NCBI GenBank assembly: GCA_036924855.1
Contig: JBAGRP010000001.1
Location: forward strand, 3,720,001-3,784,000
DNA from: Nitrobacteraceae bacterium AZCC 2146
Lineage (GTDB): Bacteria > Pseudomonadota > Alphaproteobacteria > Rhizobiales > Xanthobacteraceae
DNA length: 64,000 nucleotides
Reading direction: 5' to 3'
Shown here: positions 48,787 to 57,618 of the stretch, piece by piece
Position numbering within the stretch: position 1 is the stretch's first letter
Layout of the letters: each line of letters starts with the position of its first letter
Position numbers and translations under genes: made by a program
Notes under the pieces: model-generated
Seen by the model: the letters and a program-made list of their open reading frames with translations, nothing else
Told to the model about the DNA's origin: nothing
The model's database searches: none

Positions 48787-50260
48787 CGGCCCTCCCCTTC
48801 GCAACAGGTTGCTGGATATCCGAAGCCCACAGATGCAGCGCGGCATAGGCACGCCACGGCCGCCACCGCTCGGCATGCGCGAGCAGCTCCGCGGGCGTCG
48901 GCCGCTTGCCGTCAGCCGCCATCGCACGCATCAATCCGATATCCGCGGCGGGAAACGCGTCGGGTTCGCGCAGCTCGCGCATCGCGATGTACTGCGCCGT
49001 CCACTCGCCGATGCCCGGCAACGCACGCAGCTTCGCGATCGCCTGCTCCAGGCTGGCGCCGGGGCTGAAAATCGCGGGATCGACGACGATGGCGCGTGCC
49101 AGCGAGGTGACCGCCAGCGCGCGGGCTTGTGGCATGTTCATGTTGAGATCGATGCCGGCGAGGTGGGCCGGCATTGGGAATACATGGGTGAGACCATCGA
49201 TGCTGCGGATGTCATCGGGGAGCATCGCGCCGTGCGCGGCCACCAATTTGCCAAGCAGCCTGGTCGCGGCGGGCACCGTGATCTGCTGCCCGAAGATGGC
49301 GCGCACCGCGAGTTCGAAGCCGTCCCACGCGCCGGGCACGCGCAGCCCTGGCCGTGCCGCAACCAGCGGCGCCAGCACCGGATCGAGCGCGAGATGCGCG
49401 CCGATCGTATCGGGATCGGCGGCCAGATCGAACACGCGGCGCACGCGGGCGATGATGTTCGGCAACGCCGCGACATTGGCAAAGCGCACGTCAACCCGAA
49501 GCCGGTTGTTGCCAGCGGGCGCAACGCTGAGCGTGCCGCAGACGTCGCCAATCGCGATGCTGCGCCTATAGGTGTTATCGGCGACGATCTCGACGCCGGG
49601 AATCGCACGCGCCGCGAGGAACGACAGCATGGCGTCCCAGTCATAAGGCGGCCGATAAGCGAGGCGAACGGACAGCGCCCCCGCCTCGCGCTTGCCGCGT
49701 TCGTGAATCCGCCGCAGCGACGCCGGCGTCCGCGCGAACAACTGCTGGAAGGTTTCGTTGAAGCGGCGAATGCTGTTGAAACCCGCCGCCATCGCCACCT
49801 CGGCCATCGGCAACGTGGTCTCGTGAATCAGTTGCTTGGCGAGCAGCACCCGGCGCGTCTGTGCGACGGCAACGGGCGAGGCGCCGACATGCTGGCGAAA
49901 CAGCCGCCGCAATTGCCGCGCGCCGACGCCGAGCTTGTCCGCCAGCGTCTCGACATCGGCCTCATCGAGACCGCCCGCCTCGATCAAGGCGAGCGCGCGC
50001 GACACCGTGTTGGAGGTGCCGCGCCAGAACGCCAGATCGGGCGACGTTTCCGGCCGGCAGCGCAGACAGGGGCGGAAGCCGGCCTCCTGCGCCGCCGCGG
50101 CCGATGGATAGAACGAGACGTTCTCGAACTTCGGGGTGCGCGCCGGACAGATCGGGCGGCAGTAGATGCCGGTGGTCGCGACGCCCACGAACAGCCGCCC
50201 GTCGAAGCGGGCGTCGCGGGTTTCAATGGCCCGGTAGCAGGCGATGCGATCCATATCCAT
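48767..50260 (-). CDS. alkA: Ada regulator fused to AlkA 3-methyladenine DNA glycosylase
   Basis: A 497-residue fusion. N-terminus: Ada zinc/methyl-acceptor domain with GIYCRPICPAR and RPCLRCRPE (four Cys). Then an AraC-type helix-turn-helix (VETLADKLGVGARQLRRLFRQHVG, EVAMAAGFNSIRRFNETF). C-terminus: AlkA with HhH motif LPGIGEWTAQYI and catalytic Asp in FPAADIGL. So the protein can sense methylated phosphates, activate transcription and excise alkylated bases. Start at 50260 (MDMDRIACYR); no ribosome site decides between nearby ATGs. Confidence 0.93.
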   Translation of the reverse strand: MDMDRIACYRAIETRDARFDGRLFVGVATTGIYCRPICPARTPKFENVSFYPSAAAAQEAGFRPCLRCRPETSPDLAFWRGTSNTVSRALALIEAGGLDEADVETLADKLGVGARQLRRLFRQHVGASPVAVAQTRRVLLAKQLIHETTLPMAEVAMAAGFNSIRRFNETFQQLFARTPASLRRIHERGKREAGALSVRLAYRPPYDWDAMLSFLAARAIPGVEIVADNTYRRSIAIGDVCGTLSVAPAGNNRLRVDVRFANVAALPNIIARVRRVFDLAADPDTIGAHLALDPVLAPLVAARPGLRVPGAWDGFELAVRAIFGQQITVPAATRLLGKLVAAHGAMLPDDIRSIDGLTHVFPMPAHLAGIDLNMNMPQARALAVTSLARAIVVDPAIFSPGASLEQAIAKLRALPGIGEWTAQYIAMRELREPDAFPAADIGLMRAMAADGKRPTPAELLAHAERWRPWRAYAALHLWASDIQQPVAKGRADAREAA

Positions 50261-50347
50261 GGCGCGATGATCGCTTAACGGGCCGCGCCTGTCTCGCGGT
50301 TTTCGGACATCGTCATTTCGACGATTCAGGACGTCCCGCACCCGGAT

Positions 50348-50776
50348 TCACGTCGGAATTTCCCCGAAGGTCTTTCCCGCCGCCAGCGGCGCTGTCCGGA
50401 TCAGCCGCGAGTCCAGCACGGCCGCCTGGCGGTGCTTGACGGCCTCGCGGTAGACGGGATCGCGGATCATCTCGACGAAGGCGCCAACGCTGGGATATTC
50501 GGCGATGAAGCAATGGTCCCAATGCTCGTCGGCAGGTCCGATCAGCATCAGCTCGAAACGGCCCTGCCACACCACCTTGCCGCCGAGCCGGGTGAACACC
50601 GGCCCGGACTCGCGCCCATAGGCCGCATAGGCTTCCGCGCCGGACGCCGGCCGTCCGTCGGGATAGGCGGCGCGGTCGCGCAGGCGCACCAGATTGAGCA
50701 TGTGGATCGGCCCTTCGCGGTTGTTGTCGCGAAACCGGGCGAAGACCTCCTTGGTCGGATCGATATGTCCGCTCAT
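50348..50776 (-). CDS. DUF1330 protein
   Basis: A 142-residue soluble protein. GPIHMLNLVRLRDRAAYPDG and RFELMLIGPADEHWDHCFIAEYPS match the DUF1330 family, which has a ferredoxin-like fold and no settled enzyme role. Just upstream of alkA on the same strand but 87 bases away. Divergent from the DUF1304 gene. Confidence 0.87.
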   Translation of the reverse strand: MSGHIDPTKEVFARFRDNNREGPIHMLNLVRLRDRAAYPDGRPASGAEAYAAYGRESGPVFTRLGGKVVWQGRFELMLIGPADEHWDHCFIAEYPSVGAFVEMIRDPVYREAVKHRQAAVLDSRLIRTAPLAAGKTFGEIPT

Positions 50777-50869
50777 GCGCGCTTGTCCCTGTGTTCGTTG
50801 TCCGCCCCCATTGTTCCGGGTGGCGTGCTACTATAACCGTTCACCGGGGCGTGTCTGGGGGGACATCAC

Positions 50870-51232
50870 ATGACTATCGTCGGCAACATCCTGGTCGCGC
50901 TGGTCGCGGCGCTGCACATCTATTTCCTGGTGCTGGAGATGTTTCTCTGGACCCAGCCGCGCGGCCTGAAGACCTTCGGCAACACGCTGCAAAAGGCACA
51001 GGATTCTGCGGTGCTCGCCGCCAATCAGGGACTCTATAACGGCTTCCTCGCCGCCGGCCTGATCTGGGGCCTGCTGCATCCGTCCCCGGCCTTTGCCTTC
51101 CAGATCAAGGCGTTCTTCCTGCTCTGCGTCATCGTCGCCGGCGTCTATGGCGCCGTCACCGTCAGCCGCAAGATCCTGTTCGTGCAGGCGGTGCCGGCCG
51201 CGCTGGCGCTGGTCGTGCTCTGGCTCGCTTAA
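50870..51232 (+). CDS. DUF1304 small membrane protein
   Basis: A 120-residue inner-membrane protein with four hydrophobic segments and the DUF1304 pattern: HIYFLVLEMFLW followed by NQGLYNGFLAAGLIWG. Function unknown. Divergent from DUF1330 across 93 bases. Confidence 0.9.
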   Translation: MTIVGNILVALVAALHIYFLVLEMFLWTQPRGLKTFGNTLQKAQDSAVLAANQGLYNGFLAAGLIWGLLHPSPAFAFQIKAFFLLCVIVAGVYGAVTVSRKILFVQAVPAALALVVLWLA

Positions 51233-51349
51233 AAGCTAGCCATTTGGCGGCATTGCCTTGCCGGATGTGTTGATCCAGTATCCGCGACAACGATGGCGTC
51301 CGGCAACGGAATGACCGTCGATCGACACAACATCAGGGAAGGCAACGAC

Positions 51350-52573
51350 ATGAGAACTCCGCTTCTTCATCTGTTCGCCGCGTCCACGCTGGCGATTGCG
51401 CTATCGGCAACGTCGGCCTCCGCGCAAAAGAAGTACGACCCCGGCGCCACCGACACCGAAATCAAGATCGGCCAGACCGTGCCGTTCTCCGGCCCCGCCT
51501 CGGCCTATTCCTCGATCGGCAAGACCCAGGCCGCCTATTTCAGGATGGTCAACGAGCAGGGCGGCGTCAACGGCCGCAAGATCAATCTCATTCAATATGA
51601 CGACGCCTATTCGCCGCCCAAGGCGGTGGAGCAGGTGCGCAAGCTGGTGGAAAGCGACGAGGTGCTGCTGACCTTCCAGATCGTCGGCACGCCGTCCAAT
51701 GCCGCCGTGCAAAAATATCTCAACCAGAAACAGGTGCCGCAGCTGTTCGCCGCCACCGGCGCGACGCGCTTCTCCGATCCGAAGAACTTCCCCTGGACGA
51801 TGGGCTACAACCCGAACTACCAGAGCGAAGGCCGCATCTACGGCAAATACATTCTGGCGAACTACCCCAACGCGAAGATCGCCATCCTGTGGCAGAACGA
51901 CGACCTCGGCCGCGATTACCTCACCGGCATCAAGGCCGGGCTCGGCGACAAGGCTGCTTCGATGATCGTCTCGGATGCCTCCTACGAATTGTCCGACCCG
52001 ACCATCGACTCCCAGGTGGTGAAGCTGAAATCCTCCGGCGCCGACCTGCTGTTCAGCGCCTCCACGCCGAAGTTCGCGGCGCAGGCGATCAAGAAGGTGG
52101 CGGATCTCGGCTGGAAGCCGGTGCACATCGTCGACATCAACGCCACCTCGGTCGGCGCGGTGCTGCAGCCCGCAGGGCTGGAGAATTCCACGGGCCTGAT
52201 CTCGACCAATTACGGCAAGGACCCGGCCGACCCGCAATGGAAGGACGACGCCGGCATGAAGGGCTATCTGGCCTTCATGGAGAAGTACTATCCCGACGGC
52301 GACAAGAACTCGAACTTCAACACCTATGGCTACGGCAATGCGCAGCTGATGGTGGAGGTGCTGCGGCGCTGCGGCGACGACCTGACCCGCGCCAATGTGA
52401 TGAAGCAGGCGACCTCCCTGTCGGGCTTCACCACCGGCATCGGCCTGCCCGGCATGACCATCAAAACCTCGCCGACCGACTACCGCGTCAACAAGCAACT
52501 TCAGATGATGAAGTTCAACGGCGAACGCTGGGAGCTGTTCGGGCCGATCATCGAGGATGATGTGAACGGGTGA
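51350..52573 (+). CDS. Periplasmic branched-chain amino acid-type binding protein
   Basis: A 407-residue exported protein. Signal peptide residues 1-25 (FAASTLAIALSATSASA), then a Peripla_BP_6 fold (TEIKIGQTVPFSGPASAYS, GGVNGRKINLIQYDDAY, TFQIVGTPSNAAVQKYL). Start 51350 has AGGGAAGG upstream. No permease or ATPase genes are adjacent, so it is a lone binding protein; rhizobia have many. Ligand unknown. Confidence 0.92.
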   Translation: MRTPLLHLFAASTLAIALSATSASAQKKYDPGATDTEIKIGQTVPFSGPASAYSSIGKTQAAYFRMVNEQGGVNGRKINLIQYDDAYSPPKAVEQVRKLVESDEVLLTFQIVGTPSNAAVQKYLNQKQVPQLFAATGATRFSDPKNFPWTMGYNPNYQSEGRIYGKYILANYPNAKIAILWQNDDLGRDYLTGIKAGLGDKAASMIVSDASYELSDPTIDSQVVKLKSSGADLLFSASTPKFAAQAIKKVADLGWKPVHIVDINATSVGAVLQPAGLENSTGLISTNYGKDPADPQWKDDAGMKGYLAFMEKYYPDGDKNSNFNTYGYGNAQLMVEVLRRCGDDLTRANVMKQATSLSGFTTGIGLPGMTIKTSPTDYRVNKQLQMMKFNGERWELFGPIIEDDVNG

Positions 52574-52903
52574 GGAGCACGGCTTCACCGCGGCACGATA
52601 GTCTCACGACAACACGACTGCCCCTCCACGAGTCGTCCCCGCGAAGGCGGGGACCCGTACGCCGTGCCGGCTGTGGTGGCGCACGGCAGTAGCGGATTGG
52701 CGCAGCGTAATCCGCCTGCGGTTATCAGACTAAATTACCTTGAGCGATGAGAACCGGACGAGAGGATGTCCTCCCACAACGATCTCAGTCCCGAGAGGGC
52801 TAAACTGGCGTTTCCCATTCTGGCTCCGTTGAGAAAATCAGAAAGATCGAGTAACCAAATATAACCACTTTCTTGAGACTCTATAGAGACTTGAGAGAAT
52901 TCT
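52574..52903. other. Gene-free stretch before the DUF5131 gene
   Basis: About 330 bases. It holds a family C palindromic repeat (52629-52716) and then an A/T-rich end with a 10-bp perfect palindrome CTCTATAGAG between two TTGAGA motifs, plausibly the DUF5131 promoter and an operator. No gene seen; a short minus-strand frame at 52735-52983 looks spurious. Confidence 0.5.
52629..52716. repeat. Palindromic repeat, family C copy 3 plus related hairpin
   Basis: GTCCCCGCGAAGGCGGGGAC hairpin followed by GCGGATT-N10-AATCCGC. The first part matches the family C copies at 6613 and 41203. It marks the left border of the low-GC TcmP/DUF5131 island. Confidence 0.75.
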
Positions 52904-53653
52904 ATGGCTGACACATCAATCGAATGGACTGACGCAACATGGAACCCGGTCGCCGGATGCACCGTGCTGAGCGCTGGCTGCACGAACTGTTACGCGATGC
53001 GAATGGCAGCCAGGCTCGACGCGATGGGCGTCGAAAAATACGAAGGGCTCACTCGCAAGAGCGGCGGTAGAGCGGTCTGGACCGGAAAAATCCGACTCGA
53101 TGAAAAATCACTCGACGCGCCGCGCTCATGGTCAAAGCCGCGCAAAGTTTTCGTGAACTCAATGTCCGACCTATTTCACGACGACGTGCCCGTGGAATTT
53201 ATCCGTCGGGTCTGGGGGGTGATGCAGGATACGCCGCGCCATACCTATCAGATCCTGACAAAACGTCCGGAGCGGATGGCTGAAATTCTCAGCGGCCCCG
53301 GATTTTCCGTGCTCCCGAATGTGTGGCTCGGTACAAGCGTTGAGGATGATCGCGTTCTTAGCCGCCTGGATGCGATCCGAACTGTACCTGCTGCAGTGCG
53401 GTTTGTATCATTGGAGCCGCTCATCGGATCTGTTGCTGCCGGTGATTTGCGCGGGATTCACTGGGCGATCGTTGGCGGGGAGAGTGGCCCGCGCTCGCGT
53501 GAAATGAAGCCGGAATGGGTGGACGAGATCGAGTCGATGTGTCGTCGCTCCGGGGTCGCATTCTTCTTCAAACAGTGGGGTGGAAAGAACAAAAAAGCCA
53601 CGGGACGTTTACTTCGTGGGCGAACCTACGATGAGATGCCGCTGCGGGTCTAA
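52904..53653 (+). CDS. DUF5131 / phage Gp37-Gp68 family protein (three-Cys motif)
   Basis: A 249-residue protein. Near the N-terminus TWNPVAGCTVLSAGCTNCYA gives the three-cysteine motif C-x6-C-x2-C; it then shows KVFVNSMSDLFHDDVP and SLEPLIGSV, both typical of the family. The fold is thought to resemble radical-SAM or SPL-type enzymes, but the reaction is unknown. Members are common in phages and mobile islands and are usually paired with TcmP. GC is lower than the chromosome around it. Start has GAGAG 6 bases upstream. Confidence 0.88.
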   Translation: MADTSIEWTDATWNPVAGCTVLSAGCTNCYAMRMAARLDAMGVEKYEGLTRKSGGRAVWTGKIRLDEKSLDAPRSWSKPRKVFVNSMSDLFHDDVPVEFIRRVWGVMQDTPRHTYQILTKRPERMAEILSGPGFSVLPNVWLGTSVEDDRVLSRLDAIRTVPAAVRFVSLEPLIGSVAAGDLRGIHWAIVGGESGPRSREMKPEWVDEIESMCRRSGVAFFFKQWGGKNKKATGRLLRGRTYDEMPLRV

Positions 53654-54506
53654 AAGATGACTTCCAATTCTGGTTGCGAGGCCAATGGCTTCATTCGACT
53701 TATTTGAAATACAAAGGAAGAGCGAAAACATCTGCGGACTCTTGTGAACCGGCAGTGCCAGAGGTTTGAGCACCTTCCCAAATATCGTGCTAAGCCGTCT
53801 TTGAACGTAAGCTTCGAGGCCGCCAGGGTTCAGATCTCGTCGCCGCTCAGGAATAGCACCGAACAAGTCGGCCTCCTCAATGGGGTATAATTCTTCTTCC
53901 CATGCAGATGAGCCGAACATCCGTGTAAGCGCAGCGCGCTTATGTTGGTCTATGTCTGTTAGACGTCTTGTTGCTTGCCGAAATAGTCCAGCAAGTGGAA
54001 ACAAAAACCACACGTCGATTGCTCGTGTCGAAGCAATCGCTTCTAGGGTGGCCCATTCAACCTCCATTCCGTAGGGGTCGAGGAAGACCACAGCTCGTTT
54101 GTCATCCCAACTGTTGGTAGCTATCAGTCGTCGCAGCGCCGTATTGGCGTCTTCTTCCGCGACCACGATCCGCCGCTGAAGATTGATCGCAGCTAGATCG
54201 TTTAGTGCAGCTACGTAATTTCTATTTTTCTCTATAAAAACAAGAAAATCGAACGATGGGCGAGTATCGATCGCAATTTGAGCTGAGCCGCGCCGTCGTT
54301 CGACAATCTCATCGGCTGGGGCCTCAACGAGAGAGGCTCCCCTTCGCACCGTTCGTACCGTTCGACTACCGGTTCCAGCAAAAGCGTCGATGTACCAAAG
54401 GTCTTTAAAATGGGGCCTTAGTGCAACCGTGAAGGCACGCAGATATCCCTCAATGATAGATAGTTTAAGTTCGGTGTGCTGCCCCCCCAAACTCGTGATC
54501 GACCAT
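53609..54506 (-). CDS. tcmP: Three-Cys-motif partner protein TcmP, start out of frame
   Basis: The partner of DUF5131 proteins. From a 7-G tract onward the frame reads GGQHTELKLSIIEGYL, IDAFAGTGSRTV (methyltransferase-like glycine loop) and VVFLDPYGMEVEW, ending at 53609 and overlapping the DUF5131 gene tail to tail by 45 bases. The only ATG, at 54506, gives MVDHEF and then needs six G residues, not the seven present (54482-54488 as C on the + strand), to join the rest. As it stands, initiation would need a TTG at 54490. Could be a phase-variable tract, a decayed gene or a homopolymer error. Confidence 0.82.
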
Positions 54507-55116
54507 CTACAAGCCCCGCGCGGAGGCCTCCCCAGACCCTACAGCGCAGATTGCCTCAACCAACACGCGAGGACAAGATTGAATGCATTTTCCGATGGTC
54601 CACTGGTTGACACGTGCATGATGTAGACTATATTCCTCTCCGTCCTGCTCGCGAGGGGCGCTTCATGAGGCGTTCTTGAAGTGGAGTTGGGATGCGGCGC
54701 CTGCGGACGTGGCTCGCACCCACGGACTCGGGAGGTCGGGGGGAACCGTCCGGGCCCACTACCGAGGCTCTGCCGCTGTGACGGCTGGACGGGTGCGGGT
54801 AAGGCGGGCGAAAGCCTGCCGGATGAGGGACAATTGCCGCTGGCGGATTGTCTTGTCGCCCGTAGCCGGAAGCACGGTCCCTCGAACAGAAAAGCCGCGA
54901 TGGCGCGCCGAAAGGCGACGCGAGCCGGATGTCCGCTGTCGCAGGCGGGCTTCGGCGCGCGACTTGCTACCCAGTTGCGCCTTTCGGCGCGTCATCCCCC
55001 TCGTTTTCGAGGGGGCACACCGGAAGGCCCACTTTGCGCGGCGGCGCGGAACGGACGGCGCGTGGGCGGATTCTGAAAATTTGGCTGTTTGATAATTGCA
55101 TCGGGGAAGTGACGGG

Positions 55117-55217
55117 CTCGTGTCCCGGACGAGATTCGCGACCCATAGCAATGCAAAATTCATGGGCCCCGGATCTGCGAAGCAATACTTCGTATTGCAT
55201 CGCGTCCGGGGCACGAG
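55117..55217. repeat. Palindromic repeat, family E
   Basis: CTCGTGTCCCGGACG at the left and CGTCCGGGGCACGAG at the right (14 of 15 paired), with an inner hairpin GCAATAC-TTC-GTATTGC. Similar repeats occur in Bradyrhizobium genomes. Confidence 0.8.
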
Positions 55218-55261
55218 GCTGCAGTGTACGGGGCTGCAGTGTACAGGGCTGCCGTGTTCCG
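55217..55261 (+). repeat. Three tandem copies of a 15-base unit
   Basis: GGCTGCAGTGTACGG, GGCTGCAGTGTACAG and GGCTGCCGTGTTCCG follow one another without gap. The third is diverged. Directly upstream of the PBP gene; may vary in copy number. Confidence 0.9.
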
Positions 55262-55365
55262 CGGGCTTCGTCCACGCAACCGTTTCCATCCCGTTAACCT
55301 CCGCTTAACGGCGCTTTAAACCGGGAACGCTAGGTTCGCGCATCGAGCGGGCGTGGTGTTTGCGT

Positions 55366-57612
55366 ATGGCGTGGGGCAAGAAAAAGGGCGGCGGACGCAA
55401 GGAGCCGAAGTTCGGGCTCGCCGCATCGCTGTCCGAGCTGCGGCTCAATCCGCTCGACCGCGTTTCGGTCGCAGACGACGACAGACCGAAGAAATCCCCG
55501 AAGCGCGAATCCGGCGGCGACCGGCCGCGCAAAAGCCGGACCAGCAGCAAGGCGCGATCCAGGGGCGGACTTCGCAGCGGCATCAAGCGGCTGTTTTATT
55601 GGGGCGCGGTGCTCGGCCTGTGGGGCGCGATCGCCGTGGTCGGCGTCGTGGTCTATGTCGGCGCGCATCTGCCGCCGATTCAATCACTCGAAATTCCGAA
55701 GCGGCCGCCGACCATCCAGATCGTCGGCATGGACGGCAGCGTGTTGGCGACAAGGGGCGAACAGGCCGGCACCAATGTGGCGCTGAAGGACCTGCCGCCG
55801 TATCTGCCGAAGGCCTTCATCGCCATCGAGGATCGCCGGTTCTATTCGCATTACGGCGTCGATCCGCTCGGCATCGCCCGCGCCGCGGTCGCCAATGTGA
55901 TGCATCGCGGCGTATCGCAGGGCGGCTCGACGCTGACGCAGCAGCTGGCGAAGAACCTGTTCCTGACCCAGGAGCGGACCATGCAGCGCAAGCTGCAGGA
56001 GGTCGAACTGGCGTTCTGGCTGGAGCGCAAGCATTCCAAGAACGAGATTCTCGAACTCTATCTCAACCGCGTCTATTTCGGCTCCGGCGCCTATGGCGTC
56101 GAGGCGGCGGCGCAGCGCTACTTCGGCAAGTCCGCGAAAAACGTCACGATTGCCGAAGCCGCGATGCTCGCCGGGCTCGTCAAGTCGCCGTCGCGGCTGG
56201 CGCCGAACCGTAACCCGGAAGGCGCCGAGAAGCGCGCGCAGACCGTGCTCGCCGCGATGGCCGACGCCAACTTCATCACCGACGCGCAGGCGCAGGCCTC
56301 GATCGGCCATCCGTCCTACAATGTGAAGGCGGTCGGCGCCGGCACCGTGAATTACGTCGCCGACTGGATCGGCGAGGTGCTGGACGATCTCGTCGGCCAG
56401 ATCGACCAGAGCATCATCGTCGAGACCTCGATCGATCCGAAGCTGCAGAGCGTGGCGGAGACCGCCGTGATCGACGAACTCGCCGCCAAGAGCGTCAAGT
56501 TCAACGTCTCGCAGGGCGCGCTGGTGGCGATGACGCCGGATGGCTCGGTGCGCGCCATGGTCGGCGGCCGCAATTATGCCGAGAGCCAGTACAATCGCGC
56601 GGTCACCGCCAAGCGCCAGCCCGGCTCGTCGTTCAAGCCGTTCGTCTACCTCACCGCGATCGAGGCCGGGCTGACGCCGGAAACGATCCGGCAGGACGCG
56701 CCGCTCGACGTCAAGGGCTGGAAGCCGGAGAACTACACCCACCAGTATTTCGGTCCGGTGACGCTGACCCAGGCGCTGGCGATGTCGCTGAATACGGTCG
56801 CGGTGCGGCTCGGCCTCGAGGTCGGCGCCAAGAGCGTGGTGCGCACCGCGCATCGGCTCGGCATCTCCTCGAAGCTCGACGCCAATGCCTCGATCGCGCT
56901 GGGCACCTCCGAGGTGTCGCTCACCGAACTGGTCGGCGCCTATGCGCCGTTCTCCAATGGCGGCATGGGAGTCACGCCCCATGTGGTGAACAAGATCCGC
57001 AACGTCGAAGGCAACAAGGTGATCTATGCCCGGCCGGCGGACGCGCTCGGCCAGGTGATCGATCCGCGTAGCGTCGCGATGATGAACACGATGATGCAGG
57101 AGACCTTGCTGAGCGGCACCGCCCACAAGGCCGAACTGCCGGGCTGGTTCGCCGCCGGCAAGACCGGCACCAGCCAGGATTTCCGCGACGCATGGTTCAT
57201 CGGCTACACCTCGAAGCTGGTCACCGGCGTCTGGCTCGGCAATGACGACAATTCGCCGACCAAGAAAGCCACCGGCGGCGGATTGCCGGTGGAAATCTGG
57301 ACGCGCTTCATGCGCGCCGCGCATCAGGGCCTGACGCCGGAGCCGGTGCCCGGCCTGCAGCCATCAGGCTTCTTCGCCACCGTCGCGCAAGCGGTCTCAC
57401 AGGTCGTGCCGGGACCGGCGCCGCAGCAGCTCGCGCCGCCGCCGCCGGGCTATGTGCCGAGCGCGCCGATCTATAACGGCACCCGCCCGCAACCGGCAGC
57501 GCCAACGCAAGCGGCCTATCCCGGCGCGCGCGCAGCCCCGCAGCCCAACGCCCGGCCCGAAGCGGCAAGCGGATTGGACGGCTGGCTGGTGGAACGGTTG
57601 TTCGGACGATAG
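55366..57612 (+). CDS. Class A penicillin-binding protein (PBP1A-type)
   Basis: A 748-residue bifunctional peptidoglycan synthase. A basic N-terminal tail of about 70 residues leads to a membrane helix at about 80-105, the GT51 domain (IEDRRFYSHYGVDPLG, GGSTLTQQLAKNLFLT) and the transpeptidase domain with the catalytic S-x-x-K in QPGSSFKPF, SLN in AMSLNTVA and KTG in AGKTGTSQDF. The C-terminal tail is Pro/Ala-rich. I use ATG 55366; a TTG two codons upstream is possible. Convergent with the metallopeptidase. Confidence 0.94.
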   Translation: MAWGKKKGGGRKEPKFGLAASLSELRLNPLDRVSVADDDRPKKSPKRESGGDRPRKSRTSSKARSRGGLRSGIKRLFYWGAVLGLWGAIAVVGVVVYVGAHLPPIQSLEIPKRPPTIQIVGMDGSVLATRGEQAGTNVALKDLPPYLPKAFIAIEDRRFYSHYGVDPLGIARAAVANVMHRGVSQGGSTLTQQLAKNLFLTQERTMQRKLQEVELAFWLERKHSKNEILELYLNRVYFGSGAYGVEAAAQRYFGKSAKNVTIAEAAMLAGLVKSPSRLAPNRNPEGAEKRAQTVLAAMADANFITDAQAQASIGHPSYNVKAVGAGTVNYVADWIGEVLDDLVGQIDQSIIVETSIDPKLQSVAETAVIDELAAKSVKFNVSQGALVAMTPDGSVRAMVGGRNYAESQYNRAVTAKRQPGSSFKPFVYLTAIEAGLTPETIRQDAPLDVKGWKPENYTHQYFGPVTLTQALAMSLNTVAVRLGLEVGAKSVVRTAHRLGISSKLDANASIALGTSEVSLTELVGAYAPFSNGGMGVTPHVVNKIRNVEGNKVIYARPADALGQVIDPRSVAMMNTMMQETLLSGTAHKAELPGWFAAGKTGTSQDFRDAWFIGYTSKLVTGVWLGNDDNSPTKKATGGGLPVEIWTRFMRAAHQGLTPEPVPGLQPSGFFATVAQAVSQVVPGPAPQQLAPPPPGYVPSAPIYNGTRPQPAAPTQAAYPGARAAPQPNARPEAASGLDGWLVERLFGR

Positions 57613-57618
57613 ACCGGT

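Larger units (their letters stand above)
54507..55365. other. Hairpin-rich 860-base stretch with no convincing gene
   Basis: Many short overlapping frames, none with a family signature. Instead it has closely packed hairpins: GGCGGGC-GAAA-GCCTGCC at 54803-54820 and CGCC-GAAA-GGCG at 54906-54917, both with GNRA loops, a nested stem from ACAAT to ATTGT at 54830-54851, GCGCC-TTTC-GGCGC at 54977-54990, and CCCCCTCG-TTTT-CGAGGGGG at 54996-55015. Then come a palindromic repeat and tandem 15-mers (listed separately). It may hold a structured RNA, but it does not match the RNase P, tmRNA, SRP or cobalamin patterns I know. Confidence 0.5.

Noticed and set aside
48809..50278. 489-residue + strand open frame
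   Set aside because: Antisense to the ada-alkA gene.
52735..52983. 82-residue minus strand open frame
   Set aside because: Overlaps the start of the DUF5131 gene and has no family signature.
54660..55100. RNase P RNA, tmRNA or SRP RNA
   Set aside because: The conserved sequence cores I know for these RNAs were not found.
54759..55289. 176-residue minus strand open frame over the hairpin region
   Set aside because: Arg-rich with no family pattern; hairpins and tandem repeats explain its composition better.
55684..57324. 546-residue minus strand open frame
   Set aside because: Antisense to the penicillin-binding protein gene; no signature motif.
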